Below, in pieces: positions 19,038-27,545 of a stretch of DNA of 64,000 nt (position 1 is the first letter of the stretch; each line of letters begins with the position of its first letter). A program made the position numbers and the translations under genes. The stretch spans positions 60,318 to 124,317 of the forward strand of contig JAFQIE010000025.1 in the NCBI GenBank assembly GCA_017397645.1, written 5' to 3'. A model generated the notes under the pieces. That model saw only the letters and a list, made by a program, of their open reading frames with translations, had not been told where the DNA came from and did not search any database. The stretch comes from Lachnospiraceae bacterium. GTDB lineage: Bacteria > Bacillota > Clostridia > Lachnospirales > Lachnospiraceae.

Positions 19038-20681
19038 CTATCTCTCATAGAGCACGGTGTTTCCCGCCTCCAAGATTTGTTCATATCCTGCCGCCACACA
19101 CATCTTATGGATTTCACCACCGGGCACCACGCAGATATATCTACCCTGCAGGTTATCAAAGTTTTCTTTCACATAATCCGGCATGCAACAACTAATGCCG
19201 AACCCTTTGGGAATTCCATACAAAAGTTGCCACTGCGTGTTCACACTCTTACCGTCTATCACATCACTGAAGGTCCAAATCACCACATTATCAAAATTCG
19301 GTGTACCCTCCGGTACCAGTTCCATTTTTTCTGCGGTTTCCTGCTTCCAAAGTTCTACGCTTTTAACTCTTTCCTCTGTCGCAAAAGGCACCTGATAATC
19401 ATAAGGATCCAAGGCCATAATGCTATAGAAATACAGGAATGTGACACCCAACAAAACGGGTTTCGCAAAATAGCGCGTCTTTAACATCGGAATCACAAAC
19501 ACTGCCACTGCCATGAAAGTCAGCAAATGCTTGCTACCCTCTGTCAACTTGTACATCAAAAGAAGTGCAAACAACATAGCCACAAAACAAAGTGCCAAAT
19601 GTATTTCTATGGTCATAAGCCCCCTTGCGGTTACTTTTCCACATTCTGTTTCGCTTCTGTCGGCACCATTCCCGTCTTCATTGTCTCCCCGACTTTTGCG
19701 CGCTTTATTCCATGCCAACAAATCCCGGACACTTTGTACCAGCAGAATGCCCATGCAAACCAGGAAGCCTGCAAAGAAAGCCCCTGAGGCCAGTCCTGTG
19801 CGGAATCCCTGCAGAGTATGGTTCACAAAATCAGTTCCCATATAATACAATTTGCCAAAGGTATACCGCAATCCGCCAAGCAGCCCCTGCTCCAAAAAGG
19901 CATCCACCCAATCCGTAAAGAACAGTGGTGCAAAATACTCTGCCCCAAGATAATGTTTGATGGCCCAGTATAACACCAGTACCACGCCGAACACCACACC
20001 GACAACCGGCACTCCCCTCCATCCCTGCTTACGAATCAGGTGATAGGACGGCAATAAAAGGAACAGCAGCAAGTAGGGCCGCATCAATGTCAGCAACGAC
20101 GCCAACACAAACATACCTACCAAGCACCTTCTGCTTTCCTCCCGCTGATAAGCAATGGCCAATCCATAGAATACAATCAACAGACTAAAACATATCACCT
20201 CCGGCATCACAGAAAGCATGTAACGCACAAAAGGGGTATAAAAACAAAACAACGCTGCCCAGGTACCCAACTGTTTCCACGTGGGTCTCGCCAGCCAGCC
20301 AAACAAAAAACAAGCAATGATCATTAAAACTATATTACACAAAATGGGGGACATAAGATTCCACCCAAACAAAAGTCCCCAAAGAACCCAAGGAAACACC
20401 AGCACAGGGCTCCAAGCGGCAAAGGAAAGCTTCAAAGCATGACTTTCATTAAAACCAAAGTATCCTTGCGGATACCCATAATTTACAATACTTTCTACCT
20501 GCTTAAAGTAGAAAAGTTCATCATTCCATTCGGAGTTCGGCAGGTACACCTCACCGATTCCGCGTCCTTGGAATGCGCAGTATACCAAACAGCACAAAAG
20601 GGGGAGTACCCCCATAATTGCTGCCTTCATAAACTTCATTCGATTTTCCGGGTGTTGCCACCATGCAAACCGATGTTTCAT
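19038..20681 (-). CDS. GT-C-like multi-span membrane protein
   Basis: 547 aa with about twelve membrane segments, an Arg/Lys/Asp-rich cytoplasmic loop near residue 330 (NKARKSRGDNEDGNGADRSE) and an outer C-terminal domain (about 435-547). The first outer loop has LPNSEWNDELFYFKQVESIV, an acidic patch in the place where GT-C enzymes hold the catalytic Asp/Glu. The C-terminal domain ends in AGNTVLYER, like other proteins in this cluster. No family name can be given with confidence. AGAGGA precedes the ATG and the GT2 gene 20705-21640 follows by 23 bases. Confidence 0.75.
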   Translation of the reverse strand: MKHRFAWWQHPENRMKFMKAAIMGVLPLLCCLVYCAFQGRGIGEVYLPNSEWNDELFYFKQVESIVNYGYPQGYFGFNESHALKLSFAAWSPVLVFPWVLWGLLFGWNLMSPILCNIVLMIIACFLFGWLARPTWKQLGTWAALFCFYTPFVRYMLSVMPEVICFSLLIVFYGLAIAYQREESRRCLVGMFVLASLLTLMRPYLLLFLLLPSYHLIRKQGWRGVPVVGVVFGVVLVLYWAIKHYLGAEYFAPLFFTDWVDAFLEQGLLGGLRYTFGKLYYMGTDFVNHTLQGFRTGLASGAFFAGFLVCMGILLVQSVRDLLAWNKARKSRGDNEDGNGADRSETECGKVTARGLMTIEIHLALCFVAMLFALLLMYKLTEGSKHLLTFMAVAVFVIPMLKTRYFAKPVLLGVTFLYFYSIMALDPYDYQVPFATEERVKSVELWKQETAEKMELVPEGTPNFDNVVIWTFSDVIDGKSVNTQWQLLYGIPKGFGISCCMPDYVKENFDNLQGRYICVVPGGEIHKMCVAAGYEQILEAGNTVLYER

Positions 20682-20704
20682 GCTACAATTCCTCTTAATT
20701 ATGT

Positions 20705-21640
20705 CTACTCTTCTCCCAGATTCATCTTCTCACGAATCACATACTGGGGAGAATTGTTCAAGCTGATATAGATTCGGCCGATATACTCACCGATCAGCCC
20801 TAAAAGCAACATCATCATGCCGCCGAAAAACACGATGGCTGACATCATTGCGCTGAATCCCATAGGGACATTAGGGTTTACAAAACGCTTAATAATGGTA
20901 TATAGTCCATAAGCAAAACCCAAAACCGCACTGAAACCACCCACCATAGTGGCAATACGAAGAGGTTTTACGGAAAATGCTGTAAACCCGTTGAACCATA
21001 GGCTCATCAGTTTGCGCAGGGTATATCCACTGCTTCCTTCCTCACGCTCCCTGTGATTCACCATTACATTGGCAATGTTCTTGGTGGTTCTAAGTACCAG
21101 TCCGATGACATAAGGATATGAATTTGCGTAGCAAATCATATCATCTACCACAAAACGCTTTACTGCGAAATAACTGGATACATACAAATCTGCCGGTTTA
21201 TCCAACATCACCCGTAGCATCAGTTCATTGACCTTACTTCCTAAATTACGGAAAGAAGAATGCTGCTTGTGATCGTATTTTGCATACACGGCATCAAAGC
21301 CTTCCTCCAACTTTGCAATCAATTTGTCCACCTCATCGGCAGGCGTTTGTCCGTCGTCATCCAGACAGACCACATAGTCCCCATCGGAATGACGCAATCC
21401 CGCCATCAGTGCCGCATGCTGTCCAAAGTTTTTGGAAAATGAAATTCCTTTAATATTGTCATACTGTTCACAGAGTCCCCGAATCACTTCCAAGGTATTA
21501 TCCGGGGAACAATCATTTACCAGAAAAATATCATAGGTAAACTCCGGCATGGTATTCAATTTATCCTGTATTTCCTTCACCACTGCAGGTAAAGTTTTCT
21601 CTGAACGATAACAGGGAATGACAAAACTGATTTTTTTCAT
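20705..21640 (-). CDS. Undecaprenyl-phosphate glycosyltransferase, GtrB/ArnC type (GT2)
   Basis: 311 aa. GT2 domain starts KISFVIPCYRSEKTL, with VNDCSPDNT and the metal motif LDDDGQTP, then two C-terminal membrane segments (about 228-250 and 258-290) and LLGLIGEYIGRIYISLNN, a typical ArnC/GtrB ending. It loads a sugar onto undecaprenyl phosphate for the nearby GT-C and GtrII enzymes. The ATG at 21640 follows AGGAAA; a reading from 21658 overlaps the ribosome site. One of three clear GtrB-like proteins in the window (8070, 20705, 57930). Confidence 0.87.
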   Translation of the reverse strand: MKKISFVIPCYRSEKTLPAVVKEIQDKLNTMPEFTYDIFLVNDCSPDNTLEVIRGLCEQYDNIKGISFSKNFGQHAALMAGLRHSDGDYVVCLDDDGQTPADEVDKLIAKLEEGFDAVYAKYDHKQHSSFRNLGSKVNELMLRVMLDKPADLYVSSYFAVKRFVVDDMICYANSYPYVIGLVLRTTKNIANVMVNHREREEGSSGYTLRKLMSLWFNGFTAFSVKPLRIATMVGGFSAVLGFAYGLYTIIKRFVNPNVPMGFSAMMSAIVFFGGMMMLLLGLIGEYIGRIYISLNNSPQYVIREKMNLGEE

Positions 21641-21698
21641 GTGATTATTTCCTATCATTTTGCTTTATTCACTCTTGCTTAGCCGCAATCGCAATCCA

Positions 21699-22226
21699 TT
21701 ACGATTCCTTTACTATGGCCATCCAAACAATATCCCGGAACACTCCATCGATGCAAACATCATCACGAAGCACTGCTTCTTTCACAAATCCGGCTTTTTC
21801 ATAACTTCGTATGGCAGCAATATTGTCTGCAAACGCTCTCAAGTATACCCTGTGCAGGCCTAATTCCTCGAAACAATACCGTAGCATCAATTTCGCTGCC
21901 GCAGTGCCCACACCCCTGCCTCTTGCGCTGTCTTCTCCAAGGAAGATACCATACTCTGCCTTGTGATGAGTCCTGTCAATATCTCTCACATACACCGAAC
22001 CCAACGCCTGATCCGTAGCCAGATCACAGATGATGAACTGCACCACTTTTCCCGTGTCTACCATTTCACGAATCCAACGCAGATGTCCCTCCACGGTAAA
22101 CAGTTCCTGATATATGAAGTTTTTCCGAACGGACGCTTGGTTCCTCCACGCCACGATACTGTCCGTGTCCTCCACGGTCATGGCGCGCAAATAGATACCC
22201 ACAGCTTCACATTTGTAGCTGTTCAT
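21699..22226 (-). CDS. GNAT acetyltransferase, PseH-like
   Basis: 175 aa GNAT-fold N-acetyltransferase. The block IVAWRNQASVRKNFIYQELF near residue 25 and the acetyl-CoA loop ARGRGVGTAAAKLML near residue 108 are clear, followed by NIAAIRSYEKAGF. Size and the WRN...VRKN layout fit PseH, which acetylates the 4-amino group of UDP-4-amino-4,6-dideoxy-AltNAc between the PseC and PseG steps. Other GNATs share this fold, so WecD-type acetylation of dTDP-Fuc4N is the main alternative. GAGAGG precedes the ATG at 22226; the longer reading from 22301 has no ribosome site. Confidence 0.78.
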   Translation of the reverse strand: MNSYKCEAVGIYLRAMTVEDTDSIVAWRNQASVRKNFIYQELFTVEGHLRWIREMVDTGKVVQFIICDLATDQALGSVYVRDIDRTHHKAEYGIFLGEDSARGRGVGTAAAKLMLRYCFEELGLHRVYLRAFADNIAAIRSYEKAGFVKEAVLRDDVCIDGVFRDIVWMAIVKES

Positions 22227-22239
22227 AAGAAAACCTCTC

Positions 22240-23163
22240 TTATTCTTTGCGCTGCACACAGTTGAGTCTATACTCAAAATCCTTGCGGTCCTTGGCCGCA
22301 ATGATTGCCAAAATCATACCTGAGAAAAAGGACTGGATAGATGCCAGCACCATGAACCCGCACACAATCAGGGTGGGGACTCTGGGCACCAGCCCTGTCT
22401 TGAAATACTCAACAAACACAGGGGTTACAAAAATGGCCGCCAACAGTACCAACACTAAACTAATCAAACCAAAAAATTGCATAGGCTTATAATTCTTATA
22501 CAACTGCAACATCTTGCGGATGACCTTCATACCATCACTGTAAGTGTTCAGCTTCGATTCACTTCCCTCCGGTCTGTCGCGGTATTCTACCACCACATTT
22601 TCCACCTGCATATTGTAGTTTACCGCATGGATGGTCATCTCAGTCTCTATCTCAAATCCCTTGGAAAAAACAGGGAAAGTCTTTACGAATTCATAACTGA
22701 AGGCGCGATATCCGGTCATGATGTCCTTGATATCAGATTTGAACAACCAGTTGATACCGGCTCTCATTAAACTGTTTCCAAAATTGTGGAAAGGTCTTTT
22801 GTTCTCCGTGAAGTAAGTAGAAGATAATCTGTCACCTACCACCATATCGGCATTGTGATTCAGCACCTTGTCCACCAATTCACGGGCACAATCCAAAGGA
22901 TAAGTATCATCTCCGTCAATCATCAGATAACACTGCGCATCAATCTCGCGGAACATTCTGCGGATGACATTTCCCTTGCCCTGCTTGTATTCATAACGGA
23001 CCACTGCTCCTGCTGCCTTCGCAATTTCCACGGTATCATCTTTGGAATTATTGTCATACACATAGACAACCGCTTCCGGCAAATACTTGCGCACATCTCC
23101 CACCACCTTACCAATGGTCTGTGCCTCATTATAACAGGGAATCAAAACAGCTATCTTATCCAT
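22240..23163 (-). CDS. Family 2 glycosyltransferase with membrane tail (DPM1-like)
   Basis: 307 aa. GT2 domain starts IAVLIPCYNEAQTIGKVVGD, then VYDNNSKDDTVEIA, KGNVIRR and IDGDDTYP (metal site); two membrane segments at about 232-255 and 262-285. This resembles dolichol/undecaprenyl-phosphate hexose synthases of the DPM1 group. GAGAGG precedes the ATG. An AT-rich gap with an extended -10 promoter lies just upstream, so this gene may start its own transcript that continues into the pseH-like gene. Confidence 0.86.
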   Translation of the reverse strand: MDKIAVLIPCYNEAQTIGKVVGDVRKYLPEAVVYVYDNNSKDDTVEIAKAAGAVVRYEYKQGKGNVIRRMFREIDAQCYLMIDGDDTYPLDCARELVDKVLNHNADMVVGDRLSSTYFTENKRPFHNFGNSLMRAGINWLFKSDIKDIMTGYRAFSYEFVKTFPVFSKGFEIETEMTIHAVNYNMQVENVVVEYRDRPEGSESKLNTYSDGMKVIRKMLQLYKNYKPMQFFGLISLVLVLLAAIFVTPVFVEYFKTGLVPRVPTLIVCGFMVLASIQSFFSGMILAIIAAKDRKDFEYRLNCVQRKE

Positions 23164-23238
23164 TGTATTTTCCTCTCTAATTTCATTGCATTTTTTGCAT
23201 CAACTTTATGTGAATAAGCACAAATGCATATTTTATAT

Positions 23239-23247
23239 ATTATATCA
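23239..23247 (-). promoter_or_regulatory. Extended -10 promoter overlapping an upstream stop codon
   Basis: Minus strand TG-A-TATAAT at 23247-23239 is a perfect extended -10. The TGA is also the stop codon of the O-antigen-ligase-like gene, so any -35 would lie inside that gene; only a weak match is present. About 75 bases separate it from the ATG at 23163. The AT-rich leader holds no clear hairpin. Confidence 0.55.
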
Positions 23248-24915
23248 CAGTTGCTTTCCATCTTCTACCTTTTTATGCCGTGGAGCAGAAAGGCTGAATA
23301 CAAAATAAATATAGAACAATATACTCTGTCCGGGATACCATACGCACTCCATCATACCGTACCCCACAAAGAGTAGCCACACCAGGAGCAAAAGGATGCC
23401 CTCTTCCCGGTTTTTAAATGCCAATTTCACGGCGCGACATCCGGCCATAACCATCAATATGACAAATAAAACTCCGGCGGGAATGCCGTAATAAAACAAC
23501 ACTTGGATGAACACATTTTGCGCATGCCATGCATGGTAAGTGGGCGTGATGGGTATGTACCCCTCCTCCAACTCATGGCCTGTGAAATTTAAGTTTTGCA
23601 GATATTTTTTGTAGATTGCCAGGCGCACCCGCATGGAACTTTTCGCCGCCTCCCCGGTCAAAAGATCGCCGTCCTTCTCTGTATACAGAATGGTTGCACC
23701 TTTGGAAAACTCGGCGTCTGTGTGAGCACCTTCTTCCAACAAATCATCTTCTCCCAATCCCACACGGCTTAACAAAACATCCATCACTTCATCAAAAGAC
23801 ACATACTTTTCAGAATTCCATGGATCAAAGGAATGCACCTTTTCTTCGCTATACTCTCCCGCCCACCACACAGGGTGATGAAGGATTGTAGGCAAATACC
23901 GCACCGCACCATATACACAAGGAAACAGTAAAACCACACAGAGCAGATACCCTATCACATAGCGGAACACCGCCCATAAGCAAACCTTACGATATACGAA
24001 TAATTCCAAAACACCAAACACCAACGTCAAACCGATAACTACCAACAAAGCAGTTCTGGTCATGGTCAGCAACACAAAACCTACCAATGCCGCAGCCAGA
24101 CAGGCGCAAAGTATGATACCCCATTGGATTGCCCGGGCGCCACATTTGCGACGCTGTATGGTATCAGGTTCTGCCTCTGTTTCCTTTGCTCTTTGCATTT
24201 GCTGCCACAAAAGGTGTAACCGGTATAACACACAAATGTAAGTCACCACGTAGCACAGTGCGTTGATGTTACAATTATTGTAAGCACCGCTATAACGTAC
24301 CACATCGTAGGGGCGAAAGCCAAAAGCCCATATTTGAATGATAAGGAAGCCCAGTATAGTTCCCTCGGAAATACCAAGGGCAATCTTTTTCTTTTCTTCC
24401 CCGCTGGTTTCCGCCAGATAAAGCAGGGCAAACGCCGCCAGGTAATACATGGGCCAAATCTCTCCCAAAGGGGAAAGCACCATGAGAAGCGACATCACAA
24501 TCAGAAACACCGCCGGAACAGAAATGCCTTTTATAAACGCAGTAGGTGTGTGCGTATTCTCACAATCTTTTCGTCTACTCAACCACTGACGCACCAGCCG
24601 AAGCGCAACCACCCCCATGCACAGGATACCTGCTGCCGCGGTCAGAAATTGTCCGCGAAACACAGTGCCCGGATGGTTCTTCCAAAGGATAAAACCTGTC
24701 ACGGCACCGGCCAGCCACAAACCAAACCATGCAACATAGGGCCATGCTTTTTCTTGTTTCCAAGAAAGGTTCACTGCCACCAGCGCAGAAAGAATCACCG
24801 CAACCAGATTGGTGCTGGCCGCCCAGCATTCCCAAGTGAAACCACCGCGGGTCCAGTCAATCACCATCACACCGGCAAAACATATGAGATAGAAAATGCG
24901 CTTCCAATCCTTCAT
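23245..24915 (-). CDS. O-antigen ligase / Wzy polymerase family membrane protein
   Basis: 556 aa with about twelve membrane segments and a large outer loop (about residues 365-470) before the last ones, the layout of the Wzy_C/WaaL group. The loop ends in PTYHAWHAQNVFIQVLFYYG, matching the conserved His-x-x-Asn region of ligases. Such proteins join or transfer lipid-linked repeats outside the membrane. GGGAGG lies before the ATG at 24915; the earlier start at 24984 is rejected. A different polymerase type (EpsG-like) is encoded at 50712-51845. Confidence 0.84.
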   Translation of the reverse strand: MKDWKRIFYLICFAGVMVIDWTRGGFTWECWAASTNLVAVILSALVAVNLSWKQEKAWPYVAWFGLWLAGAVTGFILWKNHPGTVFRGQFLTAAAGILCMGVVALRLVRQWLSRRKDCENTHTPTAFIKGISVPAVFLIVMSLLMVLSPLGEIWPMYYLAAFALLYLAETSGEEKKKIALGISEGTILGFLIIQIWAFGFRPYDVVRYSGAYNNCNINALCYVVTYICVLYRLHLLWQQMQRAKETEAEPDTIQRRKCGARAIQWGIILCACLAAALVGFVLLTMTRTALLVVIGLTLVFGVLELFVYRKVCLWAVFRYVIGYLLCVVLLFPCVYGAVRYLPTILHHPVWWAGEYSEEKVHSFDPWNSEKYVSFDEVMDVLLSRVGLGEDDLLEEGAHTDAEFSKGATILYTEKDGDLLTGEAAKSSMRVRLAIYKKYLQNLNFTGHELEEGYIPITPTYHAWHAQNVFIQVLFYYGIPAGVLFVILMVMAGCRAVKLAFKNREEGILLLLVWLLFVGYGMMECVWYPGQSILFYIYFVFSLSAPRHKKVEDGKQL

Positions 24916-24967
24916 TTTGCTCCTCCCACATAGTCGTCTACAAAATCCATCAAAATATCTTAACCTT

Positions 24968-26227
24968 TTAGTAGTACATCGCACCCATCAATATGCTCTT
25001 AAAATACACCAATCCGCAAATCAAATGTGCCCCAAAGGCAAGCCACTGCAAGCACAATAACACAACCTGTCCGGTTGTCCCCGCAGGCGGAATTTGTCCA
25101 TCGTCCGCTTCCGTGGCCGATCCCCCCCACCAACCAAGTGTTTTCTGTAACAGCACTGCCAATGCCGCAAAATGCACAAAGAATATGCCGTACATATAAC
25201 CCCAGGAAAAATTAAAATCAAACTTGCGGAATCCTTTTTCGTACATGAAAAATGCTTCTAAAAAAGCCACCAAATATAGTTGCCAGGAAAAGAGCATCAA
25301 GGAATTCTTTTTACATTGCTTCCGGTTCAAAAGAAGCACCAAAAGCGGGAAGCCAACGGCCAATGCCACCGACAAAAGGATATTGCCGGAATACTGTGCC
25401 CAAACTTCACCAAAGCAAAATCCCACACCGCGTTCTGCCCCTTCTTCCGGCACAAAAACACCCTTGAACTGATAGAGCAAATCAATAAGGGTGGGTAGAA
25501 AACATATCCCCAATTGGAAGGTAGGAACGAGATTCCTAAATCCGGTTGCAATCAACCGGAACAACAAAACCACTGCGGCCGTACTCACCATCACAAGAGT
25601 GAAACTGGGCTTGGTCATGGTAGCGACAAGCAGAGTCAGTCCGAAGCCGGCATAGTCCTTCCATGTTTCCTTGCTCCAGCCCTTCTCATATTGCCCCATT
25701 AATTTCACAAACCACGCAAAAGCCAGGACAGCAAAAGGTCTCGCTGCCAAATAGGTGGCATTGTGGAACGGGTTGGGCGTAAACACCCCTAAGTAACGGA
25801 ATTTAATCCCCGGCAGATAAATGCCCGCAGGCGGAAATAACATAGACAGATAGAACAGCGCAATCGTAGCCACACTGACCAAAACACCTGCCATCAGGTT
25901 TTGGGGCTGTACCATCCGATTGAAAATCCACTTTGTGAAAATCATAGAAAGCGCATTTAACACCATGGTTGCCAATGCCACAGCCAATTCGGGAGAAACT
26001 ACCAAATGAAACAATGCCGACAATTTGAACAGCACCGGATATGGAAAGCTGTATCCGCTTTCCTGTCCCTGCATTTCCAAAATGTATGCTTTCATATCCG
26101 AATGATACAAAGCCTCACTGCCGGTGCACTGGCGATAAAAAAGCCACAGCATAACAGCCGATACTGCCAAAAGCAGACCGGCAAAGATCAGGCTGTCTGA
26201 AATTTTTGCTTTTCTATTCTCCCTCAT
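24968..26227 (-). CDS. Multi-span membrane protein, GT-C-like
   Basis: 419 aa with about eleven membrane segments. The first outer loop has GSEALYHSDMKAYILEMQGQ, with acidic and His residues in the place typical of GT-C enzymes, and a later loop has TPNPFHNATYLAARPFAVLA. No soluble C-terminal domain is present, unlike its neighbours. Starts at ATG 26227 with GGGAG nine bases upstream; a TTG directly in front of the ATG is an alternative. It follows pseC by 18 bases. The specific activity is unknown. Confidence 0.74.
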   Translation of the reverse strand: MRENRKAKISDSLIFAGLLLAVSAVMLWLFYRQCTGSEALYHSDMKAYILEMQGQESGYSFPYPVLFKLSALFHLVVSPELAVALATMVLNALSMIFTKWIFNRMVQPQNLMAGVLVSVATIALFYLSMLFPPAGIYLPGIKFRYLGVFTPNPFHNATYLAARPFAVLAFAWFVKLMGQYEKGWSKETWKDYAGFGLTLLVATMTKPSFTLVMVSTAAVVLLFRLIATGFRNLVPTFQLGICFLPTLIDLLYQFKGVFVPEEGAERGVGFCFGEVWAQYSGNILLSVALAVGFPLLVLLLNRKQCKKNSLMLFSWQLYLVAFLEAFFMYEKGFRKFDFNFSWGYMYGIFFVHFAALAVLLQKTLGWWGGSATEADDGQIPPAGTTGQVVLLCLQWLAFGAHLICGLVYFKSILMGAMYY

Positions 26228-26245
26228 CAAATATAGCTCCCGACT

Positions 26246-27445
26246 TTATTGATTCTTCCAATAATATGCCACGACCTTTTTCACTGCGGCAATCACCTTA
26301 TTCACTTCCTCATCCGACAAGGTATAGTACAAAGGCAGACTCAACATAGACTTGTATAAACTTTCCGCATTGGGGCAAAGTCCCTTTTCGTAGCCTAATC
26401 TCTCATAATGAGAATGCCAATACACAGGAATATAATGCACCTGCGGGCAAATATTCTCTGCCCAAAGCGCATCGAAAAACTCTCTTCTGTCGCAGATAAG
26501 CTTATCTAAATTCAATTTAAGTATATACAAATGTCTGGTGGTATCCGATTCCGGGATTTCTCTTTGCACGGAAACCTCCGGCATATCGGCAAACGCTTCG
26601 TTGTATTTTTTCACAATCGCACTTCTGCGTGCTGAGAACTTGTCCAATTTGTCAAGCTGCGTCATCAGCATGGCTGACTGAATATCTGTAAGACGATAAT
26701 TATATCCCAAATCCACTTGTTCGTAGTACCATTTTGCGTCACTGGGATTGGTCATTTCGCCCATATCACGGGTGACTCCGTGGGCTCTGTATTGCAGGAG
26801 TTTGCGATAGACCGCCTCATCATTGGTAGTCACCGCACCACCCTCACCACAGGTCACGGTTTTCACCGGATGAAAACTGAAGCATGTCATATCAGCGATA
26901 CTACCCACGCCTTTGCCCTCATACTTGGTGCCGATGGCATGTGCCGCATCTTCGATGTAAACCAGATTATACTCTTTGCAAATCTCCAATAATTCCTTAT
27001 GTTCCACAGCCTGTCCGGTGAAATCCACTGCAATTACGCCCTTGGTCTTGGGGGTGATCAGTTTACGCACCGACTGAGGGTCTATATTGTAGGTGTCCGG
27101 TTGAATATCAGCAAATACCGGCGTTGCACCCACATACAGTACACAGTTGGCAGAAGCCGCAAAGGTAATGGAGCTGACGATCACTTCGTCCCCCTCTTTA
27201 AATCCTGCTGCCATAGCTGCAATATGAAGTGCCGCGGTACCGTTAGAAACCAGCACCGCATACTTTGCGCCTGTAATCTCACAAAGCCTCTTCTCCGCCT
27301 GTGCAATCTTAGGTCCGCAAGTGAGATAATCACTTTTTAATGTTTCTACCACCGCTGCAATATCATCCTCTTCTATGCACTGACGGCCATAGGATATTTT
27401 GTATTCACTGACTGGCTTACCGCCAAAAATCGCCAATTTTTCCAT
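26246..27445 (-). CDS. pseC: UDP-4-amino-4,6-dideoxy-N-acetyl-L-altrosamine transaminase (PseC)
   Basis: PLP-dependent aminotransferase, 399 aa, that aminates the 4-keto product of PseB. It shows the PseC pattern YGRQCIEEDDIAAVVETLKS and LTCGPKI at the N-terminus, EDAAHAIGTKYEGKGVGS with Asp166, the PLP lysine Lys195 in SFHPVKTVTCGEGGAVTTND, then RAHGVTR and GYNYRLTDIQSAM. It is clearly different from WecE at 6924-8054. GGGGGGG precedes the ATG. First gene of a long transcript with its own promoter at 27516-27544 and a GC-rich leader hairpin. Confidence 0.9.
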   Translation of the reverse strand: MEKLAIFGGKPVSEYKISYGRQCIEEDDIAAVVETLKSDYLTCGPKIAQAEKRLCEITGAKYAVLVSNGTAALHIAAMAAGFKEGDEVIVSSITFAASANCVLYVGATPVFADIQPDTYNIDPQSVRKLITPKTKGVIAVDFTGQAVEHKELLEICKEYNLVYIEDAAHAIGTKYEGKGVGSIADMTCFSFHPVKTVTCGEGGAVTTNDEAVYRKLLQYRAHGVTRDMGEMTNPSDAKWYYEQVDLGYNYRLTDIQSAMLMTQLDKLDKFSARRSAIVKKYNEAFADMPEVSVQREIPESDTTRHLYILKLNLDKLICDRREFFDALWAENICPQVHYIPVYWHSHYERLGYEKGLCPNAESLYKSMLSLPLYYTLSDEEVNKVIAAVKKVVAYYWKNQ

Positions 27446-27472
27446 GGGATACCCCCCCTAATTCTATTTCCC

Positions 27473-27493
27473 GCCCGGGCTGTGCCCTCGGGC
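27473..27493 (-). promoter_or_regulatory. GC-rich leader hairpin upstream of pseC
   Basis: On the minus-strand transcript GCCC-GA-GGGC-ACA-GCCC-GGGC can fold as two stacked 4-bp GC stems with a GA bulge. It lies between the promoter and the ribosome site in an otherwise AT-rich leader and has no U-run, so it may affect stability or translation rather than end transcription. Confidence 0.4.
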
Positions 27494-27515
27494 AATTTAT
27501 TTCCTTAAACAGTTC

Positions 27516-27544
27516 ATTTTACCATATATTTCGCACACAGGCAA
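27516..27544 (-). promoter_or_regulatory. Promoter of the pseC block
   Basis: Minus strand: -35 TTGCCT at 27544-27539, 17-base spacer, extended -10 TG-G-TAAAAT ending at 27516. It sits directly after the manA stop (27546) and drives pseC and the long run downstream. No terminator is visible between manA and this site. Confidence 0.75.
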
Positions 27545-27545
27545 A

